A stretch of DNA of 26,156 bases from Elusimicrobia bacterium UBA5214 (GTDB taxonomy: Bacteria; Elusimicrobiota; UBA5214): assembly GCA_002412545.1 (NCBI GenBank), contig DHVG01000001.1, positions 47,183-73,338 on the forward strand, read 5' to 3'. A program made the position numbers and the translations under genes. This document shows, one piece after another, positions 6,941 through 14,669 of the stretch; the stretch's first letter is position 1, and the number at the start of each line of letters is the position of its first letter. The notes under the pieces were generated by a model. That model saw nothing but the letters and a program-made list of their open reading frames with translations, did not search any database and was not told where the DNA came from.

Positions 6941-8248
6941 TTAATTTCCGGGTTGAATAACAATAACGAGATAGTTTTCAGTGAAATATTTGTGAGCGAG
7001 GGTTTGGATTTGTTGAGCAGTGATTTGGGATAAGTCTTTCGGATAGAGTTCATCGTATTCGTATCCTTTGCCCATTAGTTCCCACCAGCCGAGATACCAG
7101 GACTGTTGTTTATTTTTTGCATGTTCAATCAGGTAATTACCGCGTAAAAATTTTTTCACTTCTTCTAATTCTTTTTTTTCTGCTGGTTCGTCTTTTAATC
7201 TTTTTAGTTGTTCCAAAATTCTTTCTTTTGCTTGAGTAATTTTATTTTTGTCTAAACCGAGATAAATCACGAAACGGCTGGTTAGTTTTCTGGTCGGGTA
7301 GAAAGAACTAATTTCGTAAGCGAGAGAATATTTATCGCGTAATTCTTGGAAAAGTCGTCCTCGCATACCTCCGCCAAGAATCGTATTAACTACTTTTAAT
7401 ACAGAATAATCGGTATGACTAACTTCTGGAGTTGGATAACCGAGCATTAAGTATGCCTGTTTAAATTTTTTTTGATAAGTTTTTTCTATTGGTTGTTGAA
7501 GAGTAACTTCTGGAAACAAGGATTCACTAATTTTTTCTCCTGCAGAAAGTTTTCCAAAGTTTTCTTCTACCATTTTTTTAACTTTTTCCCAAGGGAGATT
7601 GCCGACAATAACCAGAATTGTCCTTTCTGGAGTATAAAACTTTTTATGCTGGTTAACCAAATCTTCGCGGGTAAATTTTTTTACCGTTTCTTCGGTGCCA
7701 ATTACCGGTAAGGCATAAGGGTGTTTGTTGTAGAGATTTTCACTGAAATAGTCATAAGTAACGGTGAAGATGTCTTCTTCCCGTGCTTTTATTCCGGCAA
7801 GTGTCGCTTGTCGTTCTTTTTCAATTTCTTTTTCTGGGAAAACTGGTTCGGTATAAATTTCGTATACTAAATCAAAGATGGTAAAAAAATGCTTAACTGT
7901 GGAAACAGCGTAAATTTCACTGTAATCTTCGGAAGCATCAGTACCAAAAGATGCACCGATTGATTCAATAATTTCGGCAATTTGTTCAGCATTATGTTTT
8001 TTTGTCCCTTTGGGAAGAAGAGTTTGCAGGAAACTGCTTAATCCTGCCTTTTCATCTGGTTCGTAAATTCTTCCATTTTTTACAAAAAGGTCAAGTGCAA
8101 CAATCTGATTAGATTTATTTTCTTTATGAATAAGTGTAAGACCGTTAGGAAAAATATGTTTATGAATCATTGTGTCACCCGCCTCGCTGTAAGTTGAGAT
8201 AGAAATAAAAATAAATAAAAGTAAAATGGATAATATTATTTTCCACAT
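6941..8248 (-). CDS. M16 peptidase-like protein, catalytically inactive partner
   Basis: 435 residues with a signal peptide (MWKIILSILLLFIFIS..., cleavage near AEAGD-like position 23-25). It has the two-lobed M16 (pitrilysin/processing peptidase) fold, but the zinc motif HxxEH is replaced by SFLQT (72-76) in SSFLQTLLPKGTK. The C-terminal half keeps GGMRGRLFQELRDKYSLAYEISS, with the Arg/Tyr pair that binds substrate in heterodimeric M16B enzymes. It probably forms a periplasmic heterodimer with the active subunit encoded 12 bp upstream. A GGTG/GGGG-rich site lies before the ATG. Confidence 0.9.
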   Translation of the reverse strand: MWKIILSILLLFIFISISTYSEAGDTMIHKHIFPNGLTLIHKENKSNQIVALDLFVKNGRIYEPDEKAGLSSFLQTLLPKGTKKHNAEQIAEIIESIGASFGTDASEDYSEIYAVSTVKHFFTIFDLVYEIYTEPVFPEKEIEKERQATLAGIKAREEDIFTVTYDYFSENLYNKHPYALPVIGTEETVKKFTREDLVNQHKKFYTPERTILVIVGNLPWEKVKKMVEENFGKLSAGEKISESLFPEVTLQQPIEKTYQKKFKQAYLMLGYPTPEVSHTDYSVLKVVNTILGGGMRGRLFQELRDKYSLAYEISSFYPTRKLTSRFVIYLGLDKNKITQAKERILEQLKRLKDEPAEKKELEEVKKFLRGNYLIEHAKNKQQSWYLGWWELMGKGYEYDELYPKDLSQITAQQIQTLAHKYFTENYLVIVIQPGN

Positions 8249-8260
8249 TTACCCCACACC

Positions 8261-9577
8261 TTATTTTTCAGGATAGAATATAATTGTACTTAGTTCTTTT
8301 CCTTGGAAGTATTTATCTAAAACAAATTTAATATCTTCTTTTTTTACTTGGGCGATATTTTTCAGATATTCTTGAGCATATTCTATATTTTTTAAAGTCA
8401 CTGCATAGCCAAGTGTATGTGCTTGTCCAGAATAGGTTTCGTTAGCGAAAAGCCAACCATTTTCAATCAATGTTTTTGCACGGACTAATTCTTTGTCACT
8501 GATTCCCTCTTTTTGTAAATTGAGCAATTCTTGGTGAATTTCATCAATTACTTGGTTTATTTTTTCTGGTTCAAGACGGGCGGAAATGATAAATAAACCG
8601 CTACCTTTTTGGGTAAGATAGGAAGAACCGATACTGAAGACAAGTTCTTTTTCTTCACGCAGGTTTTTGTTCAATCGTGAATTTCGTCCCTCTCCGAGGA
8701 TATCTGCCAGCAAGTCAAGAGCATATTGGTCTTCATTCTCTACTGTTGGACCTAAAAAACCAGACAGGAGAAGTGCCTGCTGAACCGGTTTTTTCTCGCT
8801 GAAGAAAAAATTTTCTTGAGTAGTTTCTTCTAAGCACGGTGGACTGGGTAGTTCTCTTTTTAGTAAAGTTTCAAATTTTTCCTTAATAAAAAGTAGAATT
8901 TTGTTTGTTTCTACATCACCGACGATAATTAAACTTGCATTATTTGGTACATAATAAGTTTGGTAATAATTAAGCAAATCTTCACGAGATATTTTGCTGA
9001 TTGTCTCGGTAGTGCCAATTATCCGCTGACGATATGGTATAGAAGAAAACATTTTCTCATTAAAAAGATTCCAGAGGACACTATCCGGGTCATCATCCTG
9101 GCGCTTGATTTCTTCTAAGATTACCAATCGTTCACGTTCAATTTCTTCTGAAGGAAAGGTAGTATTCTGAAGGACATCAGTAGCAATTTCTAAAGCAGTT
9201 TCTATCCCTTCTTTGGGGACATTAAAATATAAAATAGTAAAATCTTTACTGGTACCGGCATTAATTCTCCCCCCTAAAGATTCAATAATCTGGGCAATTT
9301 CACCGACACCATATTTCTTAGTTCCTTTAAAAAGTAAATGTTCCAGAAAATGAGAGATACCGTAATTGTTATCTTCATAAACTGAACCAACTTTAAGCCA
9401 GATCTGAATTGAACATAAAGGTAGATTATGGTCTTCTCTAAGAATAACAGTTAAACCGTTAGTAAGATTAGTTCTTTTTACATTATCCAATGTATTTCCC
9501 TCTGCTATGTTGGAAGAAAAAAGTAAAATCGTAAATGAAATAGTTAAATATAAGCCCTTTTTTTTATTCGTGAGCAT
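8261..9577 (-). CDS. M16 zinc peptidase, active subunit
   Basis: 438 residues with an N-terminal signal (about 8-25, LYLTISFTILLFSSNIAEG). HFLEH (His76, Glu79, His80) supplies the zinc ligands and catalytic glutamate, and the distal Glu lies in ILEEIKRQ (about 155-156). GRNSRLNKNLREEKELVFS marks the C-terminal lobe. Together with the following inactive paralogue it makes the classic M16B alpha/beta pair, acting on periplasmic peptides or unfolded segments. The ATG sits inside a field of ACGAATT words and lacks a clear Shine-Dalgarno site, so the exact start is less certain. Confidence 0.92.
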   Translation of the reverse strand: MLTNKKKGLYLTISFTILLFSSNIAEGNTLDNVKRTNLTNGLTVILREDHNLPLCSIQIWLKVGSVYEDNNYGISHFLEHLLFKGTKKYGVGEIAQIIESLGGRINAGTSKDFTILYFNVPKEGIETALEIATDVLQNTTFPSEEIERERLVILEEIKRQDDDPDSVLWNLFNEKMFSSIPYRQRIIGTTETISKISREDLLNYYQTYYVPNNASLIIVGDVETNKILLFIKEKFETLLKRELPSPPCLEETTQENFFFSEKKPVQQALLLSGFLGPTVENEDQYALDLLADILGEGRNSRLNKNLREEKELVFSIGSSYLTQKGSGLFIISARLEPEKINQVIDEIHQELLNLQKEGISDKELVRAKTLIENGWLFANETYSGQAHTLGYAVTLKNIEYAQEYLKNIAQVKKEDIKFVLDKYFQGKELSTIIFYPEK

Positions 9578-9666
9578 TCGCGATTCTTATGACACGAATT
9601 TACACGAATTGACTGCACGAATTTGTATTTGTGTACATTCGTTCTTTTTTATTCGGATAAATTCGT
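9567..9666. repeat. CACGAATT word repeats ahead of the M16 operon
   Basis: CACGAATT occurs at 9593, 9603 and 9616, with the inverted word ATTCGT at 9567, 9638 and 9661. The cluster runs into the first codons of the M16 gene (ATGCTCACGAAT on the minus strand). Confidence 0.6.
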
Positions 9667-9670
9667 ATTC

Positions 9671-9904
9671 TCAAATAGCGGTAGTGAGCAAAGTTTCGGT
9701 AGTGAAAATACCAGGAATATTGCGCATTTTACTGACGACAACATTAGCTAAAGTAGCCAAGTCAGCAACTTCAATATCTACAACTAAATCCCAGCGACCG
9801 AAAACAGCACTGACATGACTGACACCTTTAATTTCTTTAATTTTTGCTAACGCTTGTTTCTCTTTCCCTGCTTGGAGACGAACAAGCACTAAACCGGTAG
9901 TCAT
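9671..9904 (-). CDS. Stand-alone Lrp/AsnC ligand-binding (RAM) domain
   Basis: 77 residues from the ATG at 9904 (MTTGLVLVRLQAGKEKQ...). The frame also opens at a GTG at 9916, but that GTG is part of the Shine-Dalgarno GGAGGTG, so the ATG is the better start. VLVRLQAG, IKGVSHVSAVFGRWDLVVDIE and the IPGIFTTETLL ending match the alpha/beta RAM domain that binds amino acids in Lrp/AsnC regulators; there is no helix-turn-helix. Such single-domain proteins form decamers and may sense amino acids. The ribosome site lies in the last codons of the epimerase gene, so expression is coupled. Confidence 0.88.
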   Translation of the reverse strand: MTTGLVLVRLQAGKEKQALAKIKEIKGVSHVSAVFGRWDLVVDIEVADLATLANVVVSKMRNIPGIFTTETLLTTAI

Positions 9905-9912
9905 AAACTTCT

Positions 9913-10602
9913 TCACCTCCCTTTTAATTGTTTAGGATAACCAATATCAGCAATAATCAGTTTAGCAAGGAATTTTTTTGCTTGCGGATTAGGAAATCCT
10001 TTCTTCGGGTAACCCATCGTTACCGTAACTGTTGCTTTGATACATTCCCCAAAGGAAAAACCAGTATCCGCATCTAGTCCTGATGGTATATCTATGGAAA
10101 TAATTGATTTTTTTGTTTGATTGATTAGTTTTATAAGTTGTGCAGGAAGACCCTCTATTTTGCCTTTTAGACCAGTACCAAAAAGAGCATCAATAATACA
10201 ATCTACCGATTTAAGTTCGTGGGACAGGTTGGAGAAAATATTTACTGAAACCAACTTTGTTTTTATTCCAATCTTTTTTAAAATTGTAAAATTGGTTAGA
10301 GAGTCACCAGAAATTTTGGTAGGATTTTTTAGGAGATAAACTTCTATCATGTATCCGTGATTGAAAAGATATCTTGCGCTAACAAAACCATCACCACCAT
10401 TTTTGCCACTACCGCAGAAAATAGCAATTTTTTGCGTTTTAGTGTCCCGACGATACCTCGGGATTTGGCGTTTCAGCGTTTTGATTGTTTCTTCAGCAAC
10501 TGCACGTCCAGCATTTTCCATCAAGATGATTGATGGTATACCATATTTTTTGCTTGCCAGACGGTCTATTTCATTTATTTCTTTAACCGTGAGATAATCC
10601 AT
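9913..10602 (-). CDS. nnrE: NAD(P)H-hydrate epimerase (YjeF N-domain)
   Basis: 229 residues, only the YjeF_N epimerase domain. It shows MENAGRAVAEE, IFCGSGKNGGDGFVSARYL, IDALFGTGL and SIDIPSGLDADTG, all family signatures. The enzyme epimerises damaged R-NAD(P)HX so that the S-specific dehydratase can repair it. The dehydratase (NnrD) domain usually fused to it is absent here. Between AEETIKTLK and KIAIFCG is a short basic insert (RQIPRYRRDTKTQ) coded by a palindrome (10445-10463). The ATG overlaps the stop of the transporter gene by one base (TAATG). Confidence 0.9.
   Translation of the reverse strand: MDYLTVKEINEIDRLASKKYGIPSIILMENAGRAVAEETIKTLKRQIPRYRRDTKTQKIAIFCGSGKNGGDGFVSARYLFNHGYMIEVYLLKNPTKISGDSLTNFTILKKIGIKTKLVSVNIFSNLSHELKSVDCIIDALFGTGLKGKIEGLPAQLIKLINQTKKSIISIDIPSGLDADTGFSFGECIKATVTVTMGYPKKGFPNPQAKKFLAKLIIADIGYPKQLKGR
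10445..10463. repeat. Palindrome inserted in frame in nnrE
   Basis: TCCCGA-CGATACC-TCGGGA, coding IPRYRRD (residues 47-53). On the minus strand its pattern CCCGA-GGTATCG-TCGGGA resembles the intergenic CCCGA-TATATCA-TCGGGG at 15819-15836. Confidence 0.6.
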
Positions 10603-10871
10603 TAGGATTTGACCATAAACAAGATTCCAAAAAGAATGAAAACAATTCCGGCAAGGAAATGAATATACTTAAGTGGAATAACTTTAGTCAAAAGTTCACC
10701 AAATAATACACCGATAAGTGATACGGTAAACATTGCGGTAGTGGCAGCAATAAGTACAGTAAACATAGATTTTGTCTTTGCAGTAAGAGCGATTACTGCC
10801 AATTGTGTTTTATCTCCTAATTCGGCAAGAAAAATTGTAGTGAAAGTAGTAACAAATATTTTCCAAAACAT
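10602..10871 (-). CDS. Half-size GDT1/TMEM165 (UPF0016) cation transporter
   Basis: 89 residues, three hydrophobic helices (about 5-25, 35-60, 68-88). The signature ELGDKTQ (17-23, ExGDKT/S) is present once; most family members carry two such halves in about 190-230 residues. The family exports Mn2+ or Ca2+ across the membrane. A single repeat would have to work as a homodimer or pair with a partner elsewhere. AGGAGG lies 6 bp before the ATG. It begins the gdt1-nnrE-RAM gene run. Confidence 0.88.
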   Translation of the reverse strand: MFWKIFVTTFTTIFLAELGDKTQLAVIALTAKTKSMFTVLIAATTAMFTVSLIGVLFGELLTKVIPLKYIHFLAGIVFILFGILFMVKS

Positions 10872-10953
10872 ATTTTCCTCCTATGATAATTTATTTGATT
10901 CCACAGGTTTCCTAAATAGATTGCTCAGATTAAAACAATGCCCCCTTTTAGCC

Positions 10954-10990
10954 AAATCTGTGTAATCTGTCTTTTAATCGGTGTAATCTG
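10954..10990. repeat. Paired GATTAC-type repeat, copy pair 2
   Basis: AATCTGTGTAATCTG (from 10955) and AATCGGTGTAATCTG (10976-10990), 21 bp apart; on the other strand CAGATTACACAGATT and CAGATTACACCGATT. It lies between the end of galT-1 and the transporter gene and has the same spacing as the pair upstream of sppA. Confidence 0.6.
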
Positions 10991-10992
10991 AC

Positions 10993-12009
10993 TTATATAG
11001 TCGTTTCTCTTAGAAGTTGAGCACAAGTTTCTGGAACTAATGGCTGAATCTGAAATCCTGAACCCCATTCAAAACCACTTACCTCGGTTACTTGAGGACA
11101 AATTTCTAAATGCCAATGGTAATCTTTCTGCACGGTATGCCAGTAACCGGGGCGTGGTCGCAAATAAGGCATAGTATGGAAGGCATAAGTAAGTGCAGGG
11201 TCGTTTAAAAATTTAACAATACGCTGGAGTGAATTTTTGAGAATCTGAGCCAAGTTACCTAAAGAAGATTCCTTTTCCTGCGAGAAATCAGGATTGTGTA
11301 TCTTAGGAATTACCCAGGTTTCAAAAGCAAATCTTGCCGCATAAGGAACAAAAGCAAGATAATCATTATTTTCTTCAATAATCCTTTTCTTATCTAATTT
11401 TTCTTGATTGACGATGTCACAGAAAAGACAACGTTCTTTGTAACCATAATATTGTCGTGCATTTGCTAACTCATCTTTAATTGCTTTCGGTGTAGCGGAT
11501 AAACCCACGAGTTGTGAATGTGTATGTCCGACACGATAAGATGATTTTGGTCTTTGATTTTTAAAAATCAAACAATATTTCAACCGCTTATCTTTTTCTA
11601 AATCAATAATCCTTTCTTTATATACATTTAGTACTTTCTTAATTTGTTCTGTAGATAAATCGGAAATATTTTTTATATGTTCAGCACTTTCTACAATTAT
11701 CTCGTGTGCACCGATATTATCCATTGCGTCGTACATACCTACCCCACGACGATAAAGGTTGCCTTCAATTTTTAAAAAACCAGTAATTGCCGGAATTACC
11801 CGTAGTGACCAACCCGGTGTATTTGCCGGGGTTGGATTTTCCCGTAAGGCATAAATTTCGGGACGGGTAAGTTGTTCATTCCCCGGACAAAATGGACATT
11901 TTTTAATGTCTTTCTCTTCCGGTTTTAAAGAAGATAAGAAATCATCAACATTTTTTGTCCCCGTAATTACCCAACGACCAGAAACAATATCTTTTCTTAC
12001 TTCAGGCAT
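10993..12009 (-). CDS. galT: Galactose-1-phosphate uridylyltransferase-like protein 1
   Basis: 338 residues. HIT-like fold with two zinc-type CxxC pairs (KKCPFCPG, Cys38/41; RCLFCDI, Cys194/197), the catalytic HTHSQ (His162, His164, Gln166; usually HPHxQ), the WVIPKIH stretch and YHWHLEICPQ. Transfers a nucleotidyl group between sugar phosphates (Leloir pathway or sugar activation). Close relatives include ADP-glucose phosphorylases, so the exact substrate is not certain. AAGGAGA lies 6 bp before the ATG. A second paralogue lies at 14667-15680. The upstream spacer carries GATTACAG repeats. Confidence 0.9.
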   Translation of the reverse strand: MPEVRKDIVSGRWVITGTKNVDDFLSSLKPEEKDIKKCPFCPGNEQLTRPEIYALRENPTPANTPGWSLRVIPAITGFLKIEGNLYRRGVGMYDAMDNIGAHEIIVESAEHIKNISDLSTEQIKKVLNVYKERIIDLEKDKRLKYCLIFKNQRPKSSYRVGHTHSQLVGLSATPKAIKDELANARQYYGYKERCLFCDIVNQEKLDKKRIIEENNDYLAFVPYAARFAFETWVIPKIHNPDFSQEKESSLGNLAQILKNSLQRIVKFLNDPALTYAFHTMPYLRPRPGYWHTVQKDYHWHLEICPQVTEVSGFEWGSGFQIQPLVPETCAQLLRETTI

Positions 12010-12027
12010 TTGTTCTCCTTTTTTAGA

Positions 12028-12115
12028 TGATTACAGTGATTTTTAGAGGCGATTACAGAGATTGAGGTTAAATTTACAATCACCGTAATCACATTTTTTT
12101 CAATCACCGGAATCA
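12028..12115. repeat. Inverted double pair of GATTAC-type repeats
   Basis: Forward pair TGATTACAGTGATT (12028-12041) and CGATTACAGAGATT (12050-12063); inverted pair AATCACCGTAATCA (12078-12091) and AATCACCGGAATCA (12102-12115). The last copy contains the TGA stop of the transaldolase gene. Confidence 0.8.
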
Positions 12116-12769
12116 TTTTATTTCTTTAGTTGGTAATTTCTGCCAATCATCAAGAAACCTTTTTATACCGATATCGGTTAATGGATGTTTAAACATTTGT
12201 TTAATCACACTGAAAGGAACGGTAACAATATCTGCTCCCAAAAGTGCCGATTTAACTATGTGAATAGGATGACGGACACTGGCGACAATAACTTGAGTAG
12301 AAAAATGATAATTTCTGTAAACATTAAGAATATCACTAATCAAATTCATTCCTTCTTCACCGATGTCATCAAGTCTGCCTACAAATGGTGAAACATAAAT
12401 TCCTCCAGCTTTAGCTGCAAGGAGTGCATGGTTAACGGAAAAGACTAAAGTAACATTCGTTTTTATTCCCTCGTTGGAAAGAGTTTTTACTGTTTTAATC
12501 CCATCTTCAGTCAAAGGTATCTTAATTACCAAATTTTTTGCCCAAGAAGAAATAATCCTTGCTTCCTTAAGCATTCCTTCAAAGTCAAGACTTACCACTT
12601 CTGCACTGATTGGTCCGGAAACAATTTTACAAATTTCTAAGATTTGTTCTTTAAAATCTTTACCTTCTTTAGAAATTAAAGTCGGATTAGTAGTTACTCC
12701 ATCGCAGATACCTAAAGCGATTGCTTGTTTAATTTCATCCAAATTTGCCGTATCCACAAAAATTTTCAT
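12113..12769 (-). CDS. tal: Transaldolase, small TalB-like/FSA subfamily
   Basis: 218 residues, the length of the short transaldolase/fructose-6-phosphate aldolase group. FVDTANLDEI (Asp6), CDGVTTNPTL (Asn28), the Schiff-base lysine Lys83 in VIKIPLT, TNVTLVFS and the C-terminal FSVIKQMFKHPLTDIGI are all present. It moves a dihydroxyacetone unit in the non-oxidative pentose phosphate pathway; FSA activity cannot be excluded. It starts 7 bp after the PolX stop, with AGAGGT about 11 bp before the ATG. The TGA stop belongs to a GATTAC-type repeat. Confidence 0.92.
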   Translation of the reverse strand: MKIFVDTANLDEIKQAIALGICDGVTTNPTLISKEGKDFKEQILEICKIVSGPISAEVVSLDFEGMLKEARIISSWAKNLVIKIPLTEDGIKTVKTLSNEGIKTNVTLVFSVNHALLAAKAGGIYVSPFVGRLDDIGEEGMNLISDILNVYRNYHFSTQVIVASVRHPIHIVKSALLGADIVTVPFSVIKQMFKHPLTDIGIKRFLDDWQKLPTKEIK

Positions 12770-12776
12770 TAATTGT

Positions 12777-14498
12777 TTACCTCTTTCTTATTAATTCCAA
12801 AAGTTCATCTACTTTAAGTGTATTAAGTAAATTTTTCTTTTCTAACCATCCACGCCGAGCGACGGTCACACCCAAACCGAGATAATCAAATTGTTCCAGA
12901 GTATGTGCATCCGTACCGATACCCAACATTATACCCATTTCTTTTGCTTGTTTACAATAGATATCATATAAATCTAATCTTTCCGGGAAGGCATTAATTT
13001 CAATTGCGGTATGTGTCTTTTTTGCTTTCTCTAAAATTTTTTCCATATTTACGGCATAAGGTTCACGTTTACCAAGAAGTCTACCAGTCGGATGTGCAAT
13101 CATATTTACATATTTATTTTCCATCGCCAATGATATTCTTTCAGTAATTTTTTCTTCCGATTGTTTAAAACCAGTATGTATTGCTGCAATTACAAAATCC
13201 AATTCTTTAAGTAATTCATCTTCATAATCTAGTGAACCATCATTGTGGATATCTACTTCCATTGAGGCAAGAATACGAAAATTCTTATTCTTTGTATTAT
13301 GTCTTTTTATCTCTTCGACCTTCCTGTATACTTCTTTTACCGGCACTCCACCGGCTACTTTTAAAGATTGTGAATGGTCACAAATAGTTATCCATTCCCA
13401 ACCTTTCCTTTTTGCCTGTTCAGCAATTTGTTCAATTGTAGCATTGCCATCACTGTATTTAGAATGGACATGAAGATCACCACGAATATCTTTTTCTTCA
13501 ACTAATAGTGGTATTTTTCCTTTTGCGGCAATTTCAATTTCACCACGATTCTCTCTCAATTCCGGTGGGATGAATTGGAGTCCTAATTTTTCGTAAACAT
13601 CGTTTTCAGTAAGACCAGCAAGTGGTTTATCTTCCTCTTTCAATTTAAAAAGTCCATATTCGTTAATTGTATATCCTTTCTTATTAGCTAAAGTGCGGAG
13701 AGCGATATTATGTTCTTTAGAACCAGTAAAGTAGAGTAATGCCGCACCAAAACATTGCGGTTCAACGACACGTAGGTCACATTGGGTTCCTCCTTCCAAA
13801 ATTACCGAAGATTTTGTTTCTCCCTGAGCAAGTTTTTCTCTCACCCAGGGAAGATTGATAAAAGTATCCATCACTGGTTTACTCTTAGTTGCGGTGCAAA
13901 GAATATCAATATCCCGAATCGTTTCTTTACCCCGACGCAGAGAACCAGCATAGGCAACTTGTTTAACTTGTGGTAATTTACTTAAACTTTCAACAACTGT
14001 TTTTGCAGTTATTAAAGCAGTGAAAAGTAGTACTCTTCCGCTACTTTGCCGTTTTAACTCTATACCTTTTAAAATATTTTCTTCAGTTTTTTCGCCAAAT
14101 CCAGGAAGAGATGCTAACTGGTGTTCTTTAACTGCTTTTTCTAACTCCGGGATACTTGTAATCTGTAACTTATCATAAACAATTTTTGCTTTCTTCGGTC
14201 CCATACCGGAGATAGACATTATTTCTAATACACTTTCAGGAATTTTCTTTTTTAAATCTTCAATATATTTTAATCTACCGGTAGAGAGATATTCCTTGAT
14301 TTTTTCGGCAATTCCTTCACCGATACCGGGAATTTTGCGTAATTCATCTTTTTTAGTTATTTCTTCAATTAGTTGAGGTAGTGCTTCAATGACTTGGGCA
14401 GCACGTTCGTAAGCACGAATCCGGAAAGGATTTTCTTCAGATAAACTTAGCAATTCAGCAATTTCGTATAAAAGTTGAGCAACTTCTTTATTTTTCAT
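12777..14498 (-). CDS. polX: DNA polymerase/3'-5' exonuclease PolX
   Basis: 573 residues, full bacterial PolX. Helix-hairpin-helix segments (IPGIGEGIAEKI, 56-67; ISGMGPKKA, 96-104; LPGFGEKTEENI, 131-142); nucleotidyltransferase core with GSLRRGKETIRDIDIL (Asp196, Asp198) and DLRVVE (Asp241); C-terminal PHP domain from 341 with DLHVHSKYSDG, CDHS, EVDIH, AIHTGF, IAHPTGR and GTDAHT. The polymerase fills gaps in base-excision repair and the PHP domain is a Mn2+-dependent exonuclease. All expected catalytic residues are seen. No Shine-Dalgarno site; the leader holds a GATTACAG pair. Confidence 0.95.
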   Translation of the reverse strand: MKNKEVAQLLYEIAELLSLSEENPFRIRAYERAAQVIEALPQLIEEITKKDELRKIPGIGEGIAEKIKEYLSTGRLKYIEDLKKKIPESVLEIMSISGMGPKKAKIVYDKLQITSIPELEKAVKEHQLASLPGFGEKTEENILKGIELKRQSSGRVLLFTALITAKTVVESLSKLPQVKQVAYAGSLRRGKETIRDIDILCTATKSKPVMDTFINLPWVREKLAQGETKSSVILEGGTQCDLRVVEPQCFGAALLYFTGSKEHNIALRTLANKKGYTINEYGLFKLKEEDKPLAGLTENDVYEKLGLQFIPPELRENRGEIEIAAKGKIPLLVEEKDIRGDLHVHSKYSDGNATIEQIAEQAKRKGWEWITICDHSQSLKVAGGVPVKEVYRKVEEIKRHNTKNKNFRILASMEVDIHNDGSLDYEDELLKELDFVIAAIHTGFKQSEEKITERISLAMENKYVNMIAHPTGRLLGKREPYAVNMEKILEKAKKTHTAIEINAFPERLDLYDIYCKQAKEMGIMLGIGTDAHTLEQFDYLGLGVTVARRGWLEKKNLLNTLKVDELLELIRKR

Positions 14499-14510
14499 AT
14501 TCTAATAATT

Positions 14511-14548
14511 TGATTACAGCGATTTATTAAAATCTGATTACAGTGATA
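14511..14548. repeat. Paired GATTACAG repeat upstream of polX
   Basis: TGATTACAGCGATT (14511-14524) and TGATTACAGTGATA (14535-14548), 24 bp apart. On the minus strand the arrangement before the polX ATG closely resembles that before sppA, including the following ATTAGAA. Confidence 0.8.
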
Positions 14549-14570
14549 AAGAATTTGTATCTGTTTTTCC

Positions 14571-14669
14571 ATCGTTGTAATCGTTTCTTCCCGATAGGTC
14601 ATGCCTGCACCTGTGATGTTTGTACAGGTGTTGCAGGCACAGGTGGTCTACCGATAATCACCGTAATCA
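14571..14669. repeat. Inverted GATTAC-type copies around an inserted element
   Basis: ATCGTTGTAATCG (14571-14583) and AATCACCGTAATCA (14656-14669) are in the orientation opposite to the pair at 14511-14548 and flank the CCCGATAGGTC element. The second copy contains the TGA stop of galT-2. Confidence 0.65.
14590..14651. repeat. CCCGATAGGTC...GGTCTAC element, short copy
   Basis: 62 bp. The interior is a hairpin: TGCCTG-CACCTGT (14602-14614) pairs with ACAGGTG-TTG-CAGGCA (14624-14639), 13 bp with a 3-base bulge. A longer copy with the same ends lies at 24202-24290. Confidence 0.75.

Noticed and set aside
12028..14669. GATTAC repeats as a CRISPR array
   Set aside because: Units are 14 bp, come in twos, differ from each other, are often inverted and have no spacers of constant length; no cas genes.
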